NCBI RefSeq assembly: GCF_000282615.1 | Contig: NZ_AKIY01000247.1 | Location: 1-64,000 of the forward strand | DNA from: Bradyrhizobium sp. YR681 | GTDB taxonomy: Bacteria; Pseudomonadota; Alphaproteobacteria; Rhizobiales; Xanthobacteraceae | Length of the DNA stretch: 64,000 nt | Direction: 5' to 3' | Part shown: piece after piece, positions 1-8,208 of the stretch | Position numbering within the stretch: position 1 is the stretch's first letter | Layout of the letters: the number at the start of each line of letters is the position of its first letter | Notes under the pieces: generated by a model | What the model was told of the DNA's origin: nothing | Databases searched by the model: none | Seen by the model: only the letters and a program-made list of their open reading frames with translations | Made by a program: the position numbers and the translations under genes

Positions 1-2
1 AG

Positions 3-52
3 TGTTTAGCCCGGAGACATGACTTACAGGTGTTCGGGGACATGGTTGACAC
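3..52 (+). repeat. Left terminal inverted repeat of the IS481 element
   Basis: Pairs with 1221-1270 in inverse orientation. The inner 20 or so bases, ending in GGACATGGTTGACAC, match perfectly; the outer part has a few mismatches. Confidence 0.88.
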
Positions 53-91
53 ATCAAAATCGGCTCGATTCGTCAAACAAGGGGGCGAACG

Positions 92-1249
92 ATGCCGTGG
101 CGAGAGGTGTCAGTCATGGATCAACGGCGAGAGTTTGTGATGCTTGCCAAGCAGGAGGGAGTGAACCTGCGGCAGCTGTGCCGGCAGTTCGGCATCAGCG
201 CCCCGACTGGCTACAAGTGGATCCAGCGGTACGATGCAGGCGATACGGCGTTGGCGGACCGGTCGCGACGACCTCATCACAGCCCGAAGCGTACAGCTGC
301 TGCGACCGAGCAGCAGATCGTCGAGTTGCGCGATGCTCACCCGGCTTGGGGAGCGCGCAAACTCGCGCATCGTCTGAAGCGCAACCGGCAAGCCATTCCG
401 GCGATATCGACCGTGCACGAGATTCTACGACGTTACGATCGGGTGAAGGAGCCTGCGGGCACGCCTGGACAGCCGTATACGCGCTTCGAGAGGGATACGC
501 CCAATCAGCTTTGGCAAATGGACTTCAAGGGACACAGTGCGCTGGAGAACGGCGTGTCTTGTCATCCACTGACGACGCTTGATGATCACTCGCGCTTTGC
601 CTTGTGCTTGGCAGCCTGTGACAACGAACGAGGCTCGACGGTACGAGGCCATCTCGAGACGACGTTCCGCCGTTACGGACTGCCGGATGCGATGTTCGTC
701 GACAATGGCGGCCCCTGGGGCTTCACCCTTGAAGACCCCTGGACCACGCTGACGGTGTGGCTTCTCAAGCTCGGCATCCGCACGATTCACAGCCGGCCCT
801 ATCATCCCCAGAGCCGAGGCAAGAATGAACGGTTCCACCGCAGCCTGAAAGCCGAGGTTCTCGCCTTCAAGCGCTATCGGGACCTTGCTGATGCCCAGCG
901 GGCGTTCGACCAATGGCGAGCCGTCTACAATCTCGATCGACCGCACGAGGCATTGGGCTTCGATGTGCCCGCAAGCCGTTATCGGCCGAGCCAGCGCCCC
1001 ATGCCGGATCGCCTTCCAACCGTGGAGTACGACGAGGGCGAGATCGTCCGTTCCGTCTCTACCACCAAGGCCTATGTCAGCTTCAAGGGACAGCTCTGGA
1101 AAGTCCCGCAAGCCTTCCGTGCCGAGAGGCTCGCCATTCGCCAGCTCAGCGCTGACGGAAAGTTCGGAATATTCTTTGCCGCCCATCAGATCGGAACGAT
1201 CGATTTGCGTAACCCCAAAAGTGTCAACCATGTCCCCGAACAGGTGTAA
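92..1249 (+). CDS. IS481 family transposase
   Basis: A 385-residue DDE transposase that would cut and join the ends of its own element. The N-terminus (about residues 20-60) holds a helix-turn-helix, with LCRQFGISAPTGYKW as the recognition part. The integrase-type core follows with the expected triad: D144 (LWQMDFKGH), D204 (MFVDNGGPWG) and E246 (GKNERFHRS). The length is normal for the family. The ATG at 92 gives the usual IS481 N-terminus MPWREVS; a second ATG lies at 116. The stop codon lies inside the right terminal repeat. No frameshift or premature stop is present, so the enzyme is probably functional. Confidence 0.93.
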   Translation: MPWREVSVMDQRREFVMLAKQEGVNLRQLCRQFGISAPTGYKWIQRYDAGDTALADRSRRPHHSPKRTAAATEQQIVELRDAHPAWGARKLAHRLKRNRQAIPAISTVHEILRRYDRVKEPAGTPGQPYTRFERDTPNQLWQMDFKGHSALENGVSCHPLTTLDDHSRFALCLAACDNERGSTVRGHLETTFRRYGLPDAMFVDNGGPWGFTLEDPWTTLTVWLLKLGIRTIHSRPYHPQSRGKNERFHRSLKAEVLAFKRYRDLADAQRAFDQWRAVYNLDRPHEALGFDVPASRYRPSQRPMPDRLPTVEYDEGEIVRSVSTTKAYVSFKGQLWKVPQAFRAERLAIRQLSADGKFGIFFAAHQIGTIDLRNPKSVNHVPEQV

Positions 1250-1270
1250 GCTATGTGTCCGGGCTGAACA
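1221..1270 (-). repeat. Right terminal inverted repeat of the IS481 element
   Basis: Inverse copy of 3-52. It overlaps the last codons of the transposase gene and ends in CCGGGCTGAACA. Confidence 0.88.
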
Positions 1271-1338
1271 GCAGCGAAGCAATCCAGACTGCGACCCACG
1301 GAAAGATTCTGGATTGCTTCGCTGCGCTCGCAATGACG
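1271..1338. repeat. Palindromic intergenic repeat family A, interrupted copy
   Basis: Starts GCAGCGAAGCAATCCAG and ends GCTGCGCTCGCAATGACG. It matches the intact approximately 80-bp copies at 32001-32080 and 37102-37181 except that the outer left arm (CGTCATTGCGAGC) is missing, displaced by the IS481 element. A strong stem-loop would form from the two arms of the intact repeat. Confidence 0.85.
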
Positions 1339-1368
1339 GGGATGGGCCATAGGCCCTCATCAGCCCTT

Positions 1369-1455
1369 GTAGCCCGGATGGAGCGAAGCGTAATCCGGGG
1401 CCGCAGCGTCCGCGAGAAAAGAATCCCGGATTGCGCTACGCTCCATCCGGGCTAC
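1369..1455. repeat. Palindromic intergenic repeat family B
   Basis: Arms GTAGCCCGGATGGAGCGAAG and its inverse CTCCATCCGGGCTAC flank a variable centre. A second copy is at 9628-9713. It lies immediately after the modC stop codon (minus strand), where it could act as a transcript-end hairpin. Confidence 0.85.
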
Positions 1456-1459
1456 GGCC

Positions 1460-2122
1460 TCACGTCAGCACCTTCACCCCGCCGAACGATGTCACCCGCC
1501 CCTGCTTCAGCATTACGATCTGCGTCGCCAGCTGCCGCAACTCCGCGACGTCGTGGCTGACATAGACCATGGGGACATTGGCCTCGTCCCGCAGCCGCAC
1601 CAGATAGGGCAAAATCTCCAGCTTGCGGCCTTCGTCGAGCGCACCGAGCGGTTCGTCGAGCAGCAGCAGCCGCGGTTTTGACAGCAGCGCGCGGCCGAGC
1701 GCGACGCGCTGGCGCTCGCCGCCGGAGAGTTTTCCGGGGCGGCGATCCAGCAGCGCGCCGATGTCGAGCAGGTCGACGATGCGCTTGTGCTGGGCCGGAT
1801 CGGGCGCGAGTCCATTCATCCGCCGTCCGTAGTCGAGGTTCTGCGCGACATTGAGATGCGGAAACAGCCGCGCATCCTGAAAGACATAGCCGATGCGGCG
1901 GCGCCAGGTCGGCACATGAATGCCGGCCGCGGTGTCGTCCACGGTCTCGCCGTCGATCACGATGGTGCCGCGGTCGGGCCGCAACAGCCCTGCGATCATA
2001 TTCACCAGCGAGCTCTTGCCGGCGCCCGAGGCGCCGAACAGGCCGATGACGCGGCCTTCGCTGCTGAAGGACGCGGACAGCGAGAACTCGCCGAGCTGCT
2101 TTTCGATGTCGACGCGCAGCAT
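1460..2122 (-). CDS. modC: Molybdate ABC transporter ATP-binding protein ModC, short form
   Basis: ATPase subunit that powers molybdate uptake with ModB and ModA. Visible motifs: Walker A GASGAGKSS, Q-loop GYVFQDARLFPHL, signature LSGGERQRVALGRALL, Walker B LLLLDEPLGALD and the switch histidine in YVSHD. The protein is about 220 residues, essentially the nucleotide-binding domain alone. Classical ModC is near 350 residues with a C-terminal TOBE/MOP molybdate-binding domain, which is absent here; the frame ends beside a palindromic repeat. I chose the ATG at 2122 because it lies two bases after the modB stop; an upstream ATG at 2167 would overlap modB. Third gene of the modABC operon. Specificity comes from context; tungstate is also possible. 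Confidence 0.9.
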   Translation of the reverse strand: MLRVDIEKQLGEFSLSASFSSEGRVIGLFGASGAGKSSLVNMIAGLLRPDRGTIVIDGETVDDTAAGIHVPTWRRRIGYVFQDARLFPHLNVAQNLDYGRRMNGLAPDPAQHKRIVDLLDIGALLDRRPGKLSGGERQRVALGRALLSKPRLLLLDEPLGALDEGRKLEILPYLVRLRDEANVPMVYVSHDVAELRQLATQIVMLKQGRVTSFGGVKVLT

Positions 2123-2124
2123 GG

Positions 2125-2823
2125 TCAGTTCCCGTGCAGGCGTTGCGTGGCGCGGCGGGCGAACCATTCGGCTGATATCAGCGCGCCCAGCGCCAGAATG
2201 ACCGAGACGATCACGAGCCGGCCCGCAGCGGCATCACCGTCGGGCGTCTGGATCAGCGAATAGATCGCCGACGAAATCGTCTGGGTCTCGCCGGGAATGT
2301 TGGAGACAAACGTAATGGTCGCGCCGAACTCGCCGATCGCCTTGGCAAAACCGAGCACCATGCCGGCGAGCACGCCGGGCAGCGCCAGCGGCAGCGTCAC
2401 CGTGAAGAACACTTTCCAGGGAGCGGCGCCAAGCGTTTCGGCCGCCTGCTCGAGCCTGCGGTCGATCGCCTCGATCGACAGCCGCATCGGCCGCACCAGC
2501 AGCGGAAACGACATGATCCCGCAGGCGAGCGCAGCACCGGTCCAGCGGAATGAGAAGACGATGCCGAGATACTCGGCCAAAAATCCACCGACGAGTCCCT
2601 TGCGGCCGAAGGTCAGGAGCAGGAGATAGCCGGTGACAACAGGCGGCAAGACCAGCGGCAGATGCACGACGGCATCGAGCACCGACTTGCCCCAGAAATC
2701 ACGCCGCGCGAGCAGCCATGCCAGCGCAATGCCGAACGGCGTTGCGACCAGCGTGGCGATGACGGCGACCCTGAGCGAGAGCAGGATCGCCGTCCATTCG
2801 GCGGGAGAGATGTCGAACATCAA
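2125..2823 (-). CDS. modB: Molybdate ABC transporter permease ModB
   Basis: Inner-membrane channel subunit, 232 residues, the usual size. It is built of hydrophobic segments, with one near residues 10-40 (LRVAVIATLVATPFGIALAW) and several more toward the C-terminus. The permease EAA-type loop that contacts ModC is visible at AAETLGAAPWKVFFTVTLP, and PGVLAGMVLGFAKAIGEFGA matches the ModB/CysW family. It lies 24 bases after modA and is followed within two bases by modC, so the three genes are almost certainly one transcript. Confidence 0.94.
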   Translation of the reverse strand: MMFDISPAEWTAILLSLRVAVIATLVATPFGIALAWLLARRDFWGKSVLDAVVHLPLVLPPVVTGYLLLLTFGRKGLVGGFLAEYLGIVFSFRWTGAALACGIMSFPLLVRPMRLSIEAIDRRLEQAAETLGAAPWKVFFTVTLPLALPGVLAGMVLGFAKAIGEFGATITFVSNIPGETQTISSAIYSLIQTPDGDAAAGRLVIVSVILALGALISAEWFARRATQRLHGN

Positions 2824-2847
2824 GTCGTAGGTATCAGGTCGCAGAAA

Positions 2848-3633
2848 TCAGGTCGTCGGGCTGACCAGGAACTTGAAGCCGTACTTTTCCAGGATGGTCT
2901 TGGCCGCGGTCGAGCGCAGAAAGGCGAGATAGTCATTCGTTTCCGGCTTCGCGGTCGTGGTCGCGGCGACCGGATAGATGATCGCGGGGTGCGACTCCGC
3001 CGGGAAGGTGCCGACGATCTTCACGCCCGGCTCGACCTTGGCGTCGGTGGAATAGACGATGCCGAGATTGGCCTCGCCGCGCGCCACCAGCGTCAGCGCC
3101 GCGCGCACGCTCTCGGCCATCGCGAATTTCGGCTCCGCGGCAGTCCAGGCGCCAAGCTTCTCCAGCGCTGCCTTGGCATATTTGCCGACCGGCACCGACT
3201 TGACGTCGCCGGTCGCGATCTTGCCGTCGCCGGCGAGCTTTGCGAGATCGAACCCTTGCGCGATCGTGACATTGTCGATCCTGGAATCCTTCGGCGCGAT
3301 CAGCACGATGCTGTTGCCGAGCAGATTGACCCTGGAAGGCTCGTTGATGGTCTTTTTGGAGATGGCGTAGTCCATCCAGTCGGTGTCGGCGGAGACGAAC
3401 ACGTCGGCCGGCGCGCCCTGCTCAATCTGCTTGGCGAGCACCGAGCTCGCGGCATAGGAGACGCTGAACTTGACGCCGGTCTTGGCGGTGTAGGCGGCGT
3501 CGACCTCGTCGAGCGCGTTCTTCATCGAGGCTGCCGCGAACACGGTGATGGTCTTGTCCTGCGCGGCGGCAGGCGAAAGGGCCGCGCCTGCGAAGAGGAT
3601 GAAAGCGGTGAAAAGTCCGGCGATACGAATCAT
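2848..3633 (-). CDS. modA: Molybdate ABC transporter periplasmic binding protein ModA
   Basis: Captures molybdate in the periplasm and delivers it to ModBC. A signal peptide is visible (MIRIAGLFTAFILFAGAALS, then PAAAQ), followed by the mature start DKTITVFAAASMKNALDEV, typical of ModA with its conserved AAAS(M/L) oxyanion-binding segment. QGAPADVFVSAD is the second typical block. The start at 3633 was chosen because it begins the signal peptide; the upstream ATG at 3723 would add 30 residues unlike coding sequence. About 261 residues, normal for the family. First gene of modABC. I could not identify a convincing ModE box in the 183 bases upstream. Confidence 0.94.
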   Translation of the reverse strand: MIRIAGLFTAFILFAGAALSPAAAQDKTITVFAAASMKNALDEVDAAYTAKTGVKFSVSYAASSVLAKQIEQGAPADVFVSADTDWMDYAISKKTINEPSRVNLLGNSIVLIAPKDSRIDNVTIAQGFDLAKLAGDGKIATGDVKSVPVGKYAKAALEKLGAWTAAEPKFAMAESVRAALTLVARGEANLGIVYSTDAKVEPGVKIVGTFPAESHPAIIYPVAATTTAKPETNDYLAFLRSTAAKTILEKYGFKFLVSPTT

Positions 3634-3816
3634 GGGGTGCGCTCCGTGCGAACTCGCGCACAAAAGCGCGCGCAAATCCGGCGTTGGGTGGTTGGGCCGC
3701 GACGGGCGGAAGCGCTGTTCCACAGGGCCTTGCGACGGCTTACGGCCGGCAGGGATATCGCTGGCATCGAAGATAGCAGGCCGGGGCCTCAGGTCAAAGG
3801 CGACTGTTTGTCTGAC

Positions 3817-4335
3817 CTATGGCGCCGGCAGGATCGCAATCGAGAGCGAATTGTCCCGGGCGCCGCTGACCTGGACCACGAAGGGCTGGGCCGACAGCTG
3901 GTATTTCATGGTCTTGCGGATGCCGTCGCAATCGGTGGCGCCGCTGAAGGCCACGGGCTTGAGGACATGCCCGTCCTGGACCACGTCGACCCAGGCCCCG
4001 CTGGACAGGCTGACCGTGTAGAGGCCTGCCTTAGGCACCGCCTTGATGCTGGTGAAGCCGGCAAAGCTGCCGTCCTTCGGCGCCCGCTCCGGCGGCGTCG
4101 GCAGTTTTGCGTCCGCGGGGGCAACCAGTCCAAGCGTGATGGCCGATGCGGGCAGGGCGGCCTGCTCGGCCCCCGAAGCGAGCTTGGCACGGTCCGGCGC
4201 GGTGAGCGCCGCGCGCTCGCGCTCGATCGGCCATTTGAACTTGTCGCACCCGCTCGGCTCTTCGGCAGCCAGAGCAGAGGTCGCGCCAAGCGTGAGCGCA
4301 GCGAGGAAGGTGAGGACGCGCATGTCAAATCTCAT
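3817..4335 (-). CDS. Hypothetical secreted protein
   Basis: A 172-residue protein of unknown function. It has a clear signal peptide (MRVLTFLAALTLGATSALA) before the mature start AEEPSGCDKFKWPIERER. The rest is soluble, with two cysteines (GCDKFKW and TDCDGIRKT) that could form a disulphide, and a C-terminal segment rich in beta-type residues (QPFVVQVSGARDNSLSIAIL). The start may be the ATG at 4335 or at 4323; neither has a strong ribosome-binding site. It is a single gene between modA and mepA on the same strand. I do not recognise a catalytic motif and assign no function. Confidence 0.75.
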   Translation of the reverse strand: MRFDMRVLTFLAALTLGATSALAAEEPSGCDKFKWPIERERAALTAPDRAKLASGAEQAALPASAITLGLVAPADAKLPTPPERAPKDGSFAGFTSIKAVPKAGLYTVSLSSGAWVDVVQDGHVLKPVAFSGATDCDGIRKTMKYQLSAQPFVVQVSGARDNSLSIAILPAP

Positions 4336-4533
4336 CGTTGGCCACGCAAAAGCTGCGGGCTTGCGGTCAGGCTTGTTGGAGAACGGGATGCGCATCCCGG
4401 AATGCCGCGGGCTTACGGCACGGCGGCAGGGCCATCCTAGCGCATTTGGGTAGCGCGAACCAACCAACTCGTCGTTATCCCGGGCTCGCTTCGCGCCCCG
4501 GGACGACAGCGGTGGGTGAGGCGGCAGCGTACG

Positions 4534-5493
4534 TTACGGCTTCGCGTCGCCCGCATGCAGCACCACCTTGCAGGCGGCCGGCATCTGCGCCAGCGTCATC
4601 GGCGGTTTTGGCTTGGGCGGCTCCGGCGGGGGCTTGGGGTGCAGCACGCCGTCGCTGAACCAGTAGGCGAGATCGGCTGGCTTGCAGCCTTCGTCTTCCG
4701 ACTGCGACGGCTGGCCTTCGCATTCGCTCGCGCCCGCCGGGCAGTGCATGCGGATGTGGAAGTGATAGTCGTGGCCCCACCACGGCCTGATCTTCGACAG
4801 CCAGGCGCGGTCGCCCTTGGCCTCGCGGCACAGCGCTTTCTTGATCGCGGCATTGACGAAGATGCGCTGCACCGCCGGCTCGCGCGCCGCATCGCGCAGC
4901 ACCAGCACGTGGGCAGGCGTGAACACCTTCGGATCGATGTCGAGCCGGTCCGGCCGCACCATCATCACGGCCGACATTTCCTCGCGCTCCTCGCGCGAGA
5001 GCCGGTGGTCCGGCATCGGCGTCAGCCAGATGTCGGCATCGAGCCCGACCTGGTGGCTGGCATGGCCCGACAGCGCCGGCCCGCCGCGCGGCTGGCCGAT
5101 GTCGCCGACCAGAATGCCCGGCCAGCCCGCGTCCTTGTGCGCCCTGGCGGCAAGGCGCTTGATCAGCGCGATCATGTCGGGGTGGCCGTAATTGCGGTTA
5201 CGCGACAGCCGCATCACCTGCCAATTGTCGCCGTTGAGCGGCATCTGCATGGCGCCGCCGATGCAGCCCCTGGTGTAGGAGCCGATCACATGCGCCGGCC
5301 CCGTCGAGGGCAGCAGCTTTCGCGCAAAAAACTCGCGGGCGCCGACCGTGGGATCGTTCGGATTGGCGATCGGCGGCAGCGGTTTGGGCGTCACGCTGCC
5401 CTTGTCCTGGGCCAGCGCGCCGCCGGCGGCCAGGACTTTTATGACGACGAGCGTCATGACGAGCAGGAGAGGGGCGAGGCGGCGGGGACTCAT
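4534..5493 (-). CDS. mepA: Penicillin-insensitive murein endopeptidase MepA
   Basis: A periplasmic zinc peptidase that cuts the D-alanyl-meso-diaminopimelate cross-links of peptidoglycan. The N-terminus is a signal peptide (RLAPLLLVMTLVVIKVLAAG). The zinc-site motifs are present: SGHASHQVGLDADIW supplies a His and an Asp ligand, and WWGHDYHFHIRM carries the C-terminal His. A conserved SYTRGCIGG motif is near the N-terminus and paired cysteines follow near the C-terminus, as in the family. About 319 residues against about 275 in enterobacteria; the extra length is a proline-rich tail (PKPPPEPPKPKPP). The start at 5493 is supported by AAGGA seven bases upstream. Confidence 0.93.
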   Translation of the reverse strand: MSPRRLAPLLLVMTLVVIKVLAAGGALAQDKGSVTPKPLPPIANPNDPTVGAREFFARKLLPSTGPAHVIGSYTRGCIGGAMQMPLNGDNWQVMRLSRNRNYGHPDMIALIKRLAARAHKDAGWPGILVGDIGQPRGGPALSGHASHQVGLDADIWLTPMPDHRLSREEREEMSAVMMVRPDRLDIDPKVFTPAHVLVLRDAAREPAVQRIFVNAAIKKALCREAKGDRAWLSKIRPWWGHDYHFHIRMHCPAGASECEGQPSQSEDEGCKPADLAYWFSDGVLHPKPPPEPPKPKPPMTLAQMPAACKVVLHAGDAKP

Positions 5494-5953
5494 GCTGACA
5501 TCCTTATACCCCAACCCCACGCCGATGCCGCACAGGATCTTCGCCCATCGCGAGCCCGGTTCTCGGTCGATCTGAACCGGAATGTTTCCAGATCATCACA
5601 AAGTCGTATGCCGGCGGGCCGTTCTTTAACGACGCGATAACCGTATCCTGCATTGACCAAAATTCGTGCGCGACGTGAGGAATACCCGCAGGCCGCATGC
5701 AATTGCGCGCGATCGCGGAAATGATTCACGCGAGCGCGCAATTTTGCGCCAGCGTTTCCGTCCGATCGCGACGGGCGGGCCGGTTTGGTGCGTACACCCG
5801 CGATATCGCGCCTTGCAAACAGGCAAAAGGCCGGACGCAGCAGCGTCGTGGCGCCTGTGGCCGGATCGCCGGGCCGGCCAAGATTACTTTTTTTTCAGAC
5901 ACTTGCCCCAAGACTTGCCTCAAGGCTTGCGGCCGCAAGTGCGACTGGGACAT
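5494..5953. other. 460-bp intergenic region between mepA and the GGDEF-EAL gene
   Basis: Divergent promoter region. No convincing gene: frames open through it encode arginine-rich, low-complexity peptides. It contains a run of eight T (5888-5895) and, just downstream, three phased dyads described separately at 5902-5939. Confidence 0.6.
5902..5939. promoter_or_regulatory. Three tandem CTTG...CAAG dyads in 12-bp phase
   Basis: CTTGCCCCAAG (5902-5912), CTTGCCTCAAG (5914-5924) and the perfect palindrome CTTGCGGCCGCAAG (5926-5939) begin exactly 12 bases apart. The array ends 14 bases before the chosen GTG start at 5954. It could be a cooperative operator or a leader-RNA structure controlling the second-messenger gene; no regulator is known from the sequence. 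Confidence 0.5.
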
Positions 5954-8167
5954 GTGACGTTGAGTTTGGGGTCTCGAAAACAGGGAAAGCGAAAGCGCAA
6001 ATTGCTTGCCGGCCAAGGGCCGCGCAAGCCGCGATTCGCGCGCGCGCCGCACCGGCCCGTCGAGCACGACGAACTCGTGCAGAGCCGTGCGGAAACCGAG
6101 GCGGCCATCACGGAAGCGCGCAAATCGCATGAGCGGCTGCGCCAGGCCGTCGACCTGCTGCCGCAGGGCATCGTGATTCTCGACCCCGAGGGCCGCTACG
6201 TTCTCTGGAACAAGCAATATGCGGAGATCTACAGCAAGACGGCCGATCTGTTCGCGGAAGGCGCGCGCCTCGAAGACACGCTCCGCGTCGGTGTCGCCCG
6301 CGGCGACTATCCGGAAGCCATGGGCCACGAGGACGAATGGATCGCCCAGCGGCTGAAGAAGCTCTATGAGCCCGGCAAGCGCCACGAGCAGACGCTGTCG
6401 GACGGCCGCGTCATCCTGATCGAGGAACGCCGTACCGACGACGGCGGCGTCGTCGGCCTGCGCGTCGACATCACCGAATTGAAGCAGCGCGAGGCCTCGT
6501 TCCGCCTGCTGTTCGACGGCAATCCCGTTCCCATGATCGTCTGTGCGCTGGACGACGAGCGTATCCTCGGCGTCAACGATGCCGCGATCGCCCATTACGG
6601 CTACAGTCGCGCCGAGTTCGAGAAACTGACGATCCGCGCCCTGCAGGCCTTCGACAGCGAGCCGCCCTGGACCGTCGACCTCTCCGGCGAGGAGCAGGCC
6701 GGGCGCACCTGGAAGCACGTCAAGGCCGACGGCGCGCTGATCGACCTTGCGATCTATTCCCGCGAGCTGACCTATGCCGAGCGGCCGGCGGTGCTGCTGG
6801 CGCTGATGGACATCACCGAGCGCAAGCGCGCCGAGGCCCGGCTCGCCTTCATGGCCCAGCATGACGGGCTCACCGGCCTGCCCAATCGCAACCTGCTGCG
6901 CCAGCAGGTCGACGAGATGCTCTCGCATACGCGGCGCAGCTCCGACAAGGTCGCGCTGCTGATGCTGGGGCTGGACAATTTCAAGGCGGTCAACGACACG
7001 CTGGGGCACACGGTCGGCGACAAGCTGCTGCGCGGCGTCGCCAAGCGGCTGCGCTCGACCTTGCGCGAGGACGACGCGCTGGCGCGGTTGAACTCGGATG
7101 AGTTCGCCATCGTCCAGAGCGGTCTGACGCGGCCTGAAGACGCGGTGCTGCTCGCAAAACGCCTGCTGGAAGCCATTTCCGACCCGTATCTGCTCGACGG
7201 CCATTCCGTGGTGATCGGCGCCTCCATCGGCATCGCGATGGCGCCGGGCGACGGCGATGATTCCGAAAAGCTGCTCAAGAGCGCCGACATGGCGCTGTCG
7301 CGCGCCAAGCTGGACGCCCGCGGCACGTTTGCGTTTTTCGAGGCCGCGCTCGATGCCAAGGCACAGAGCCGCCGCAAGATCGAGGTCGAGCTGCGCGACG
7401 CGATCCAGAACGACGTGCTGCGTCCCTATTACCAGCCGCTGGTCGATCTCCAGAGCGGCCGCATCACCGGCTTCGAGGCGCTGGTGCGCTGGCCGCATGC
7501 CGAGCGCGGCATGGTCTCGCCGGCCGAATTCATTCCGGTCGCCGAGGAAACCGGCCTGATCAATCCGCTCGGCGGCCTGATGCTGCGCCGCGCCTGCCTG
7601 GACGCTGCGACCTGGCCGGACGACGTCCGCGTCGCCGTCAATTTGTCGCCGCTCCAGTTCCGCAGCGGCAATCTGCTCTCGGTGGTGACGGACGCGCTGA
7701 AGCAGTCCGGTCTGCCGGCGCGGCGGCTCGAGCTCGAGATCACCGAGACGCTGCTCCTGGAGAAGAGCGCGCAGGTGCTGGCGACGCTGCATGCCTTGCG
7801 CGCGCTCGGCGTGCGCATCTCGATGGACGATTTCGGCACCGGCTATTCCAGCCTCAGCTATTTGCGCAGCTTCCCGTTCGACAAGATCAAGATCGACCAG
7901 TCCTTCGTGCGCGATCTCGGGGCCAACCGCGAGGCCCAGGCGATCATTCGCTCCATCGTCAGCCTCGGCAAAGGCCTCGGCGTCACCATCACCGCCGAAG
8001 GCGTCGAGACCGAAGCCGAGCTGAGCTGCCTCCGCGCCGAAGGCTGCGACGAGGGCCAGGGTTTTCTGTTCAGCAAGGCCCGTCCCAACGTCGAGATCAT
8101 CAGCCTGCTCGCCGCGCAGCGCGGCATCGATGGCGGCGACGACGAAGCCGCCGCGCTGGTGGCGTGA
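5954..8167 (+). CDS. PAS-PAS-GGDEF-EAL protein, probable cyclic-di-GMP phosphodiesterase
   Basis: A cytoplasmic signalling protein of about 737 residues with no membrane segment. In order: a basic N-terminus, a PAS domain (LRQAVDLLPQGIVILDPEGR), a second PAS domain (FRLLFDGNPVPMIVCALDD), a GGDEF domain starting at HDGLTGLPNRNLL, and an EAL domain. The EAL part looks active: EAL at 508-510 (GFEALVRWPH), NLSPLQF, ITETLLL, MDDFGTGYSSLSYLR and TAEGVET. The GGDEF signature reads NSDEF at residues 380-384, so cyclase activity is doubtful and the domain may instead bind GTP or regulate. The GTG at 5954 was chosen because codons upstream look non-coding; a TTG six bases later is an alternative. The PAS sensor input is unknown. 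Confidence 0.88.
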   Translation: MTLSLGSRKQGKRKRKLLAGQGPRKPRFARAPHRPVEHDELVQSRAETEAAITEARKSHERLRQAVDLLPQGIVILDPEGRYVLWNKQYAEIYSKTADLFAEGARLEDTLRVGVARGDYPEAMGHEDEWIAQRLKKLYEPGKRHEQTLSDGRVILIEERRTDDGGVVGLRVDITELKQREASFRLLFDGNPVPMIVCALDDERILGVNDAAIAHYGYSRAEFEKLTIRALQAFDSEPPWTVDLSGEEQAGRTWKHVKADGALIDLAIYSRELTYAERPAVLLALMDITERKRAEARLAFMAQHDGLTGLPNRNLLRQQVDEMLSHTRRSSDKVALLMLGLDNFKAVNDTLGHTVGDKLLRGVAKRLRSTLREDDALARLNSDEFAIVQSGLTRPEDAVLLAKRLLEAISDPYLLDGHSVVIGASIGIAMAPGDGDDSEKLLKSADMALSRAKLDARGTFAFFEAALDAKAQSRRKIEVELRDAIQNDVLRPYYQPLVDLQSGRITGFEALVRWPHAERGMVSPAEFIPVAEETGLINPLGGLMLRRACLDAATWPDDVRVAVNLSPLQFRSGNLLSVVTDALKQSGLPARRLELEITETLLLEKSAQVLATLHALRALGVRISMDDFGTGYSSLSYLRSFPFDKIKIDQSFVRDLGANREAQAIIRSIVSLGKGLGVTITAEGVETEAELSCLRAEGCDEGQGFLFSKARPNVEIISLLAAQRGIDGGDDEAAALVA

Positions 8168-8208
8168 GCGGATCCTGACGTAAGGGACGCGCCGCTCTCT
8201 CGGTTAAC

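Larger units (their letters stand above)
3..1270 (+). mobile_element. IS481-family insertion sequence, complete
   Basis: A 1,268-bp element bounded by roughly 50-bp imperfect terminal inverted repeats (3-52 and 1221-1270), both ending TGTT(T/C)AGCCCGGA and reading inward to GGACATGGTTGACAC. It carries one transposase gene, the standard IS481 arrangement. The right flank begins GCAG and the only two visible left-flank bases are AG, which fits a 4-bp duplication GCAG. The right flank is the remaining part of a palindromic repeat seen intact at 32001 and 37102. Both ends and the reading frame look intact, so the copy is probably recent and potentially active. Confidence 0.9.

Noticed and set aside
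19..582. A plus-strand frame overlapping the IS481 transposase
   Set aside because: Out of frame with the transposase and without fold; the transposase frame carries the DDE triad.
3634..3816. A ModE operator upstream of modA
   Set aside because: ATATCGCTGGCATCGAAGAT has only partial inverse symmetry and does not fit the ATATA-type arms of known ModE boxes.
5726..7792. A 688-codon minus-strand frame opposite the GGDEF-EAL gene
   Set aside because: Same antisense artefact; no signature, while the plus strand has PAS, GGDEF and EAL motifs.
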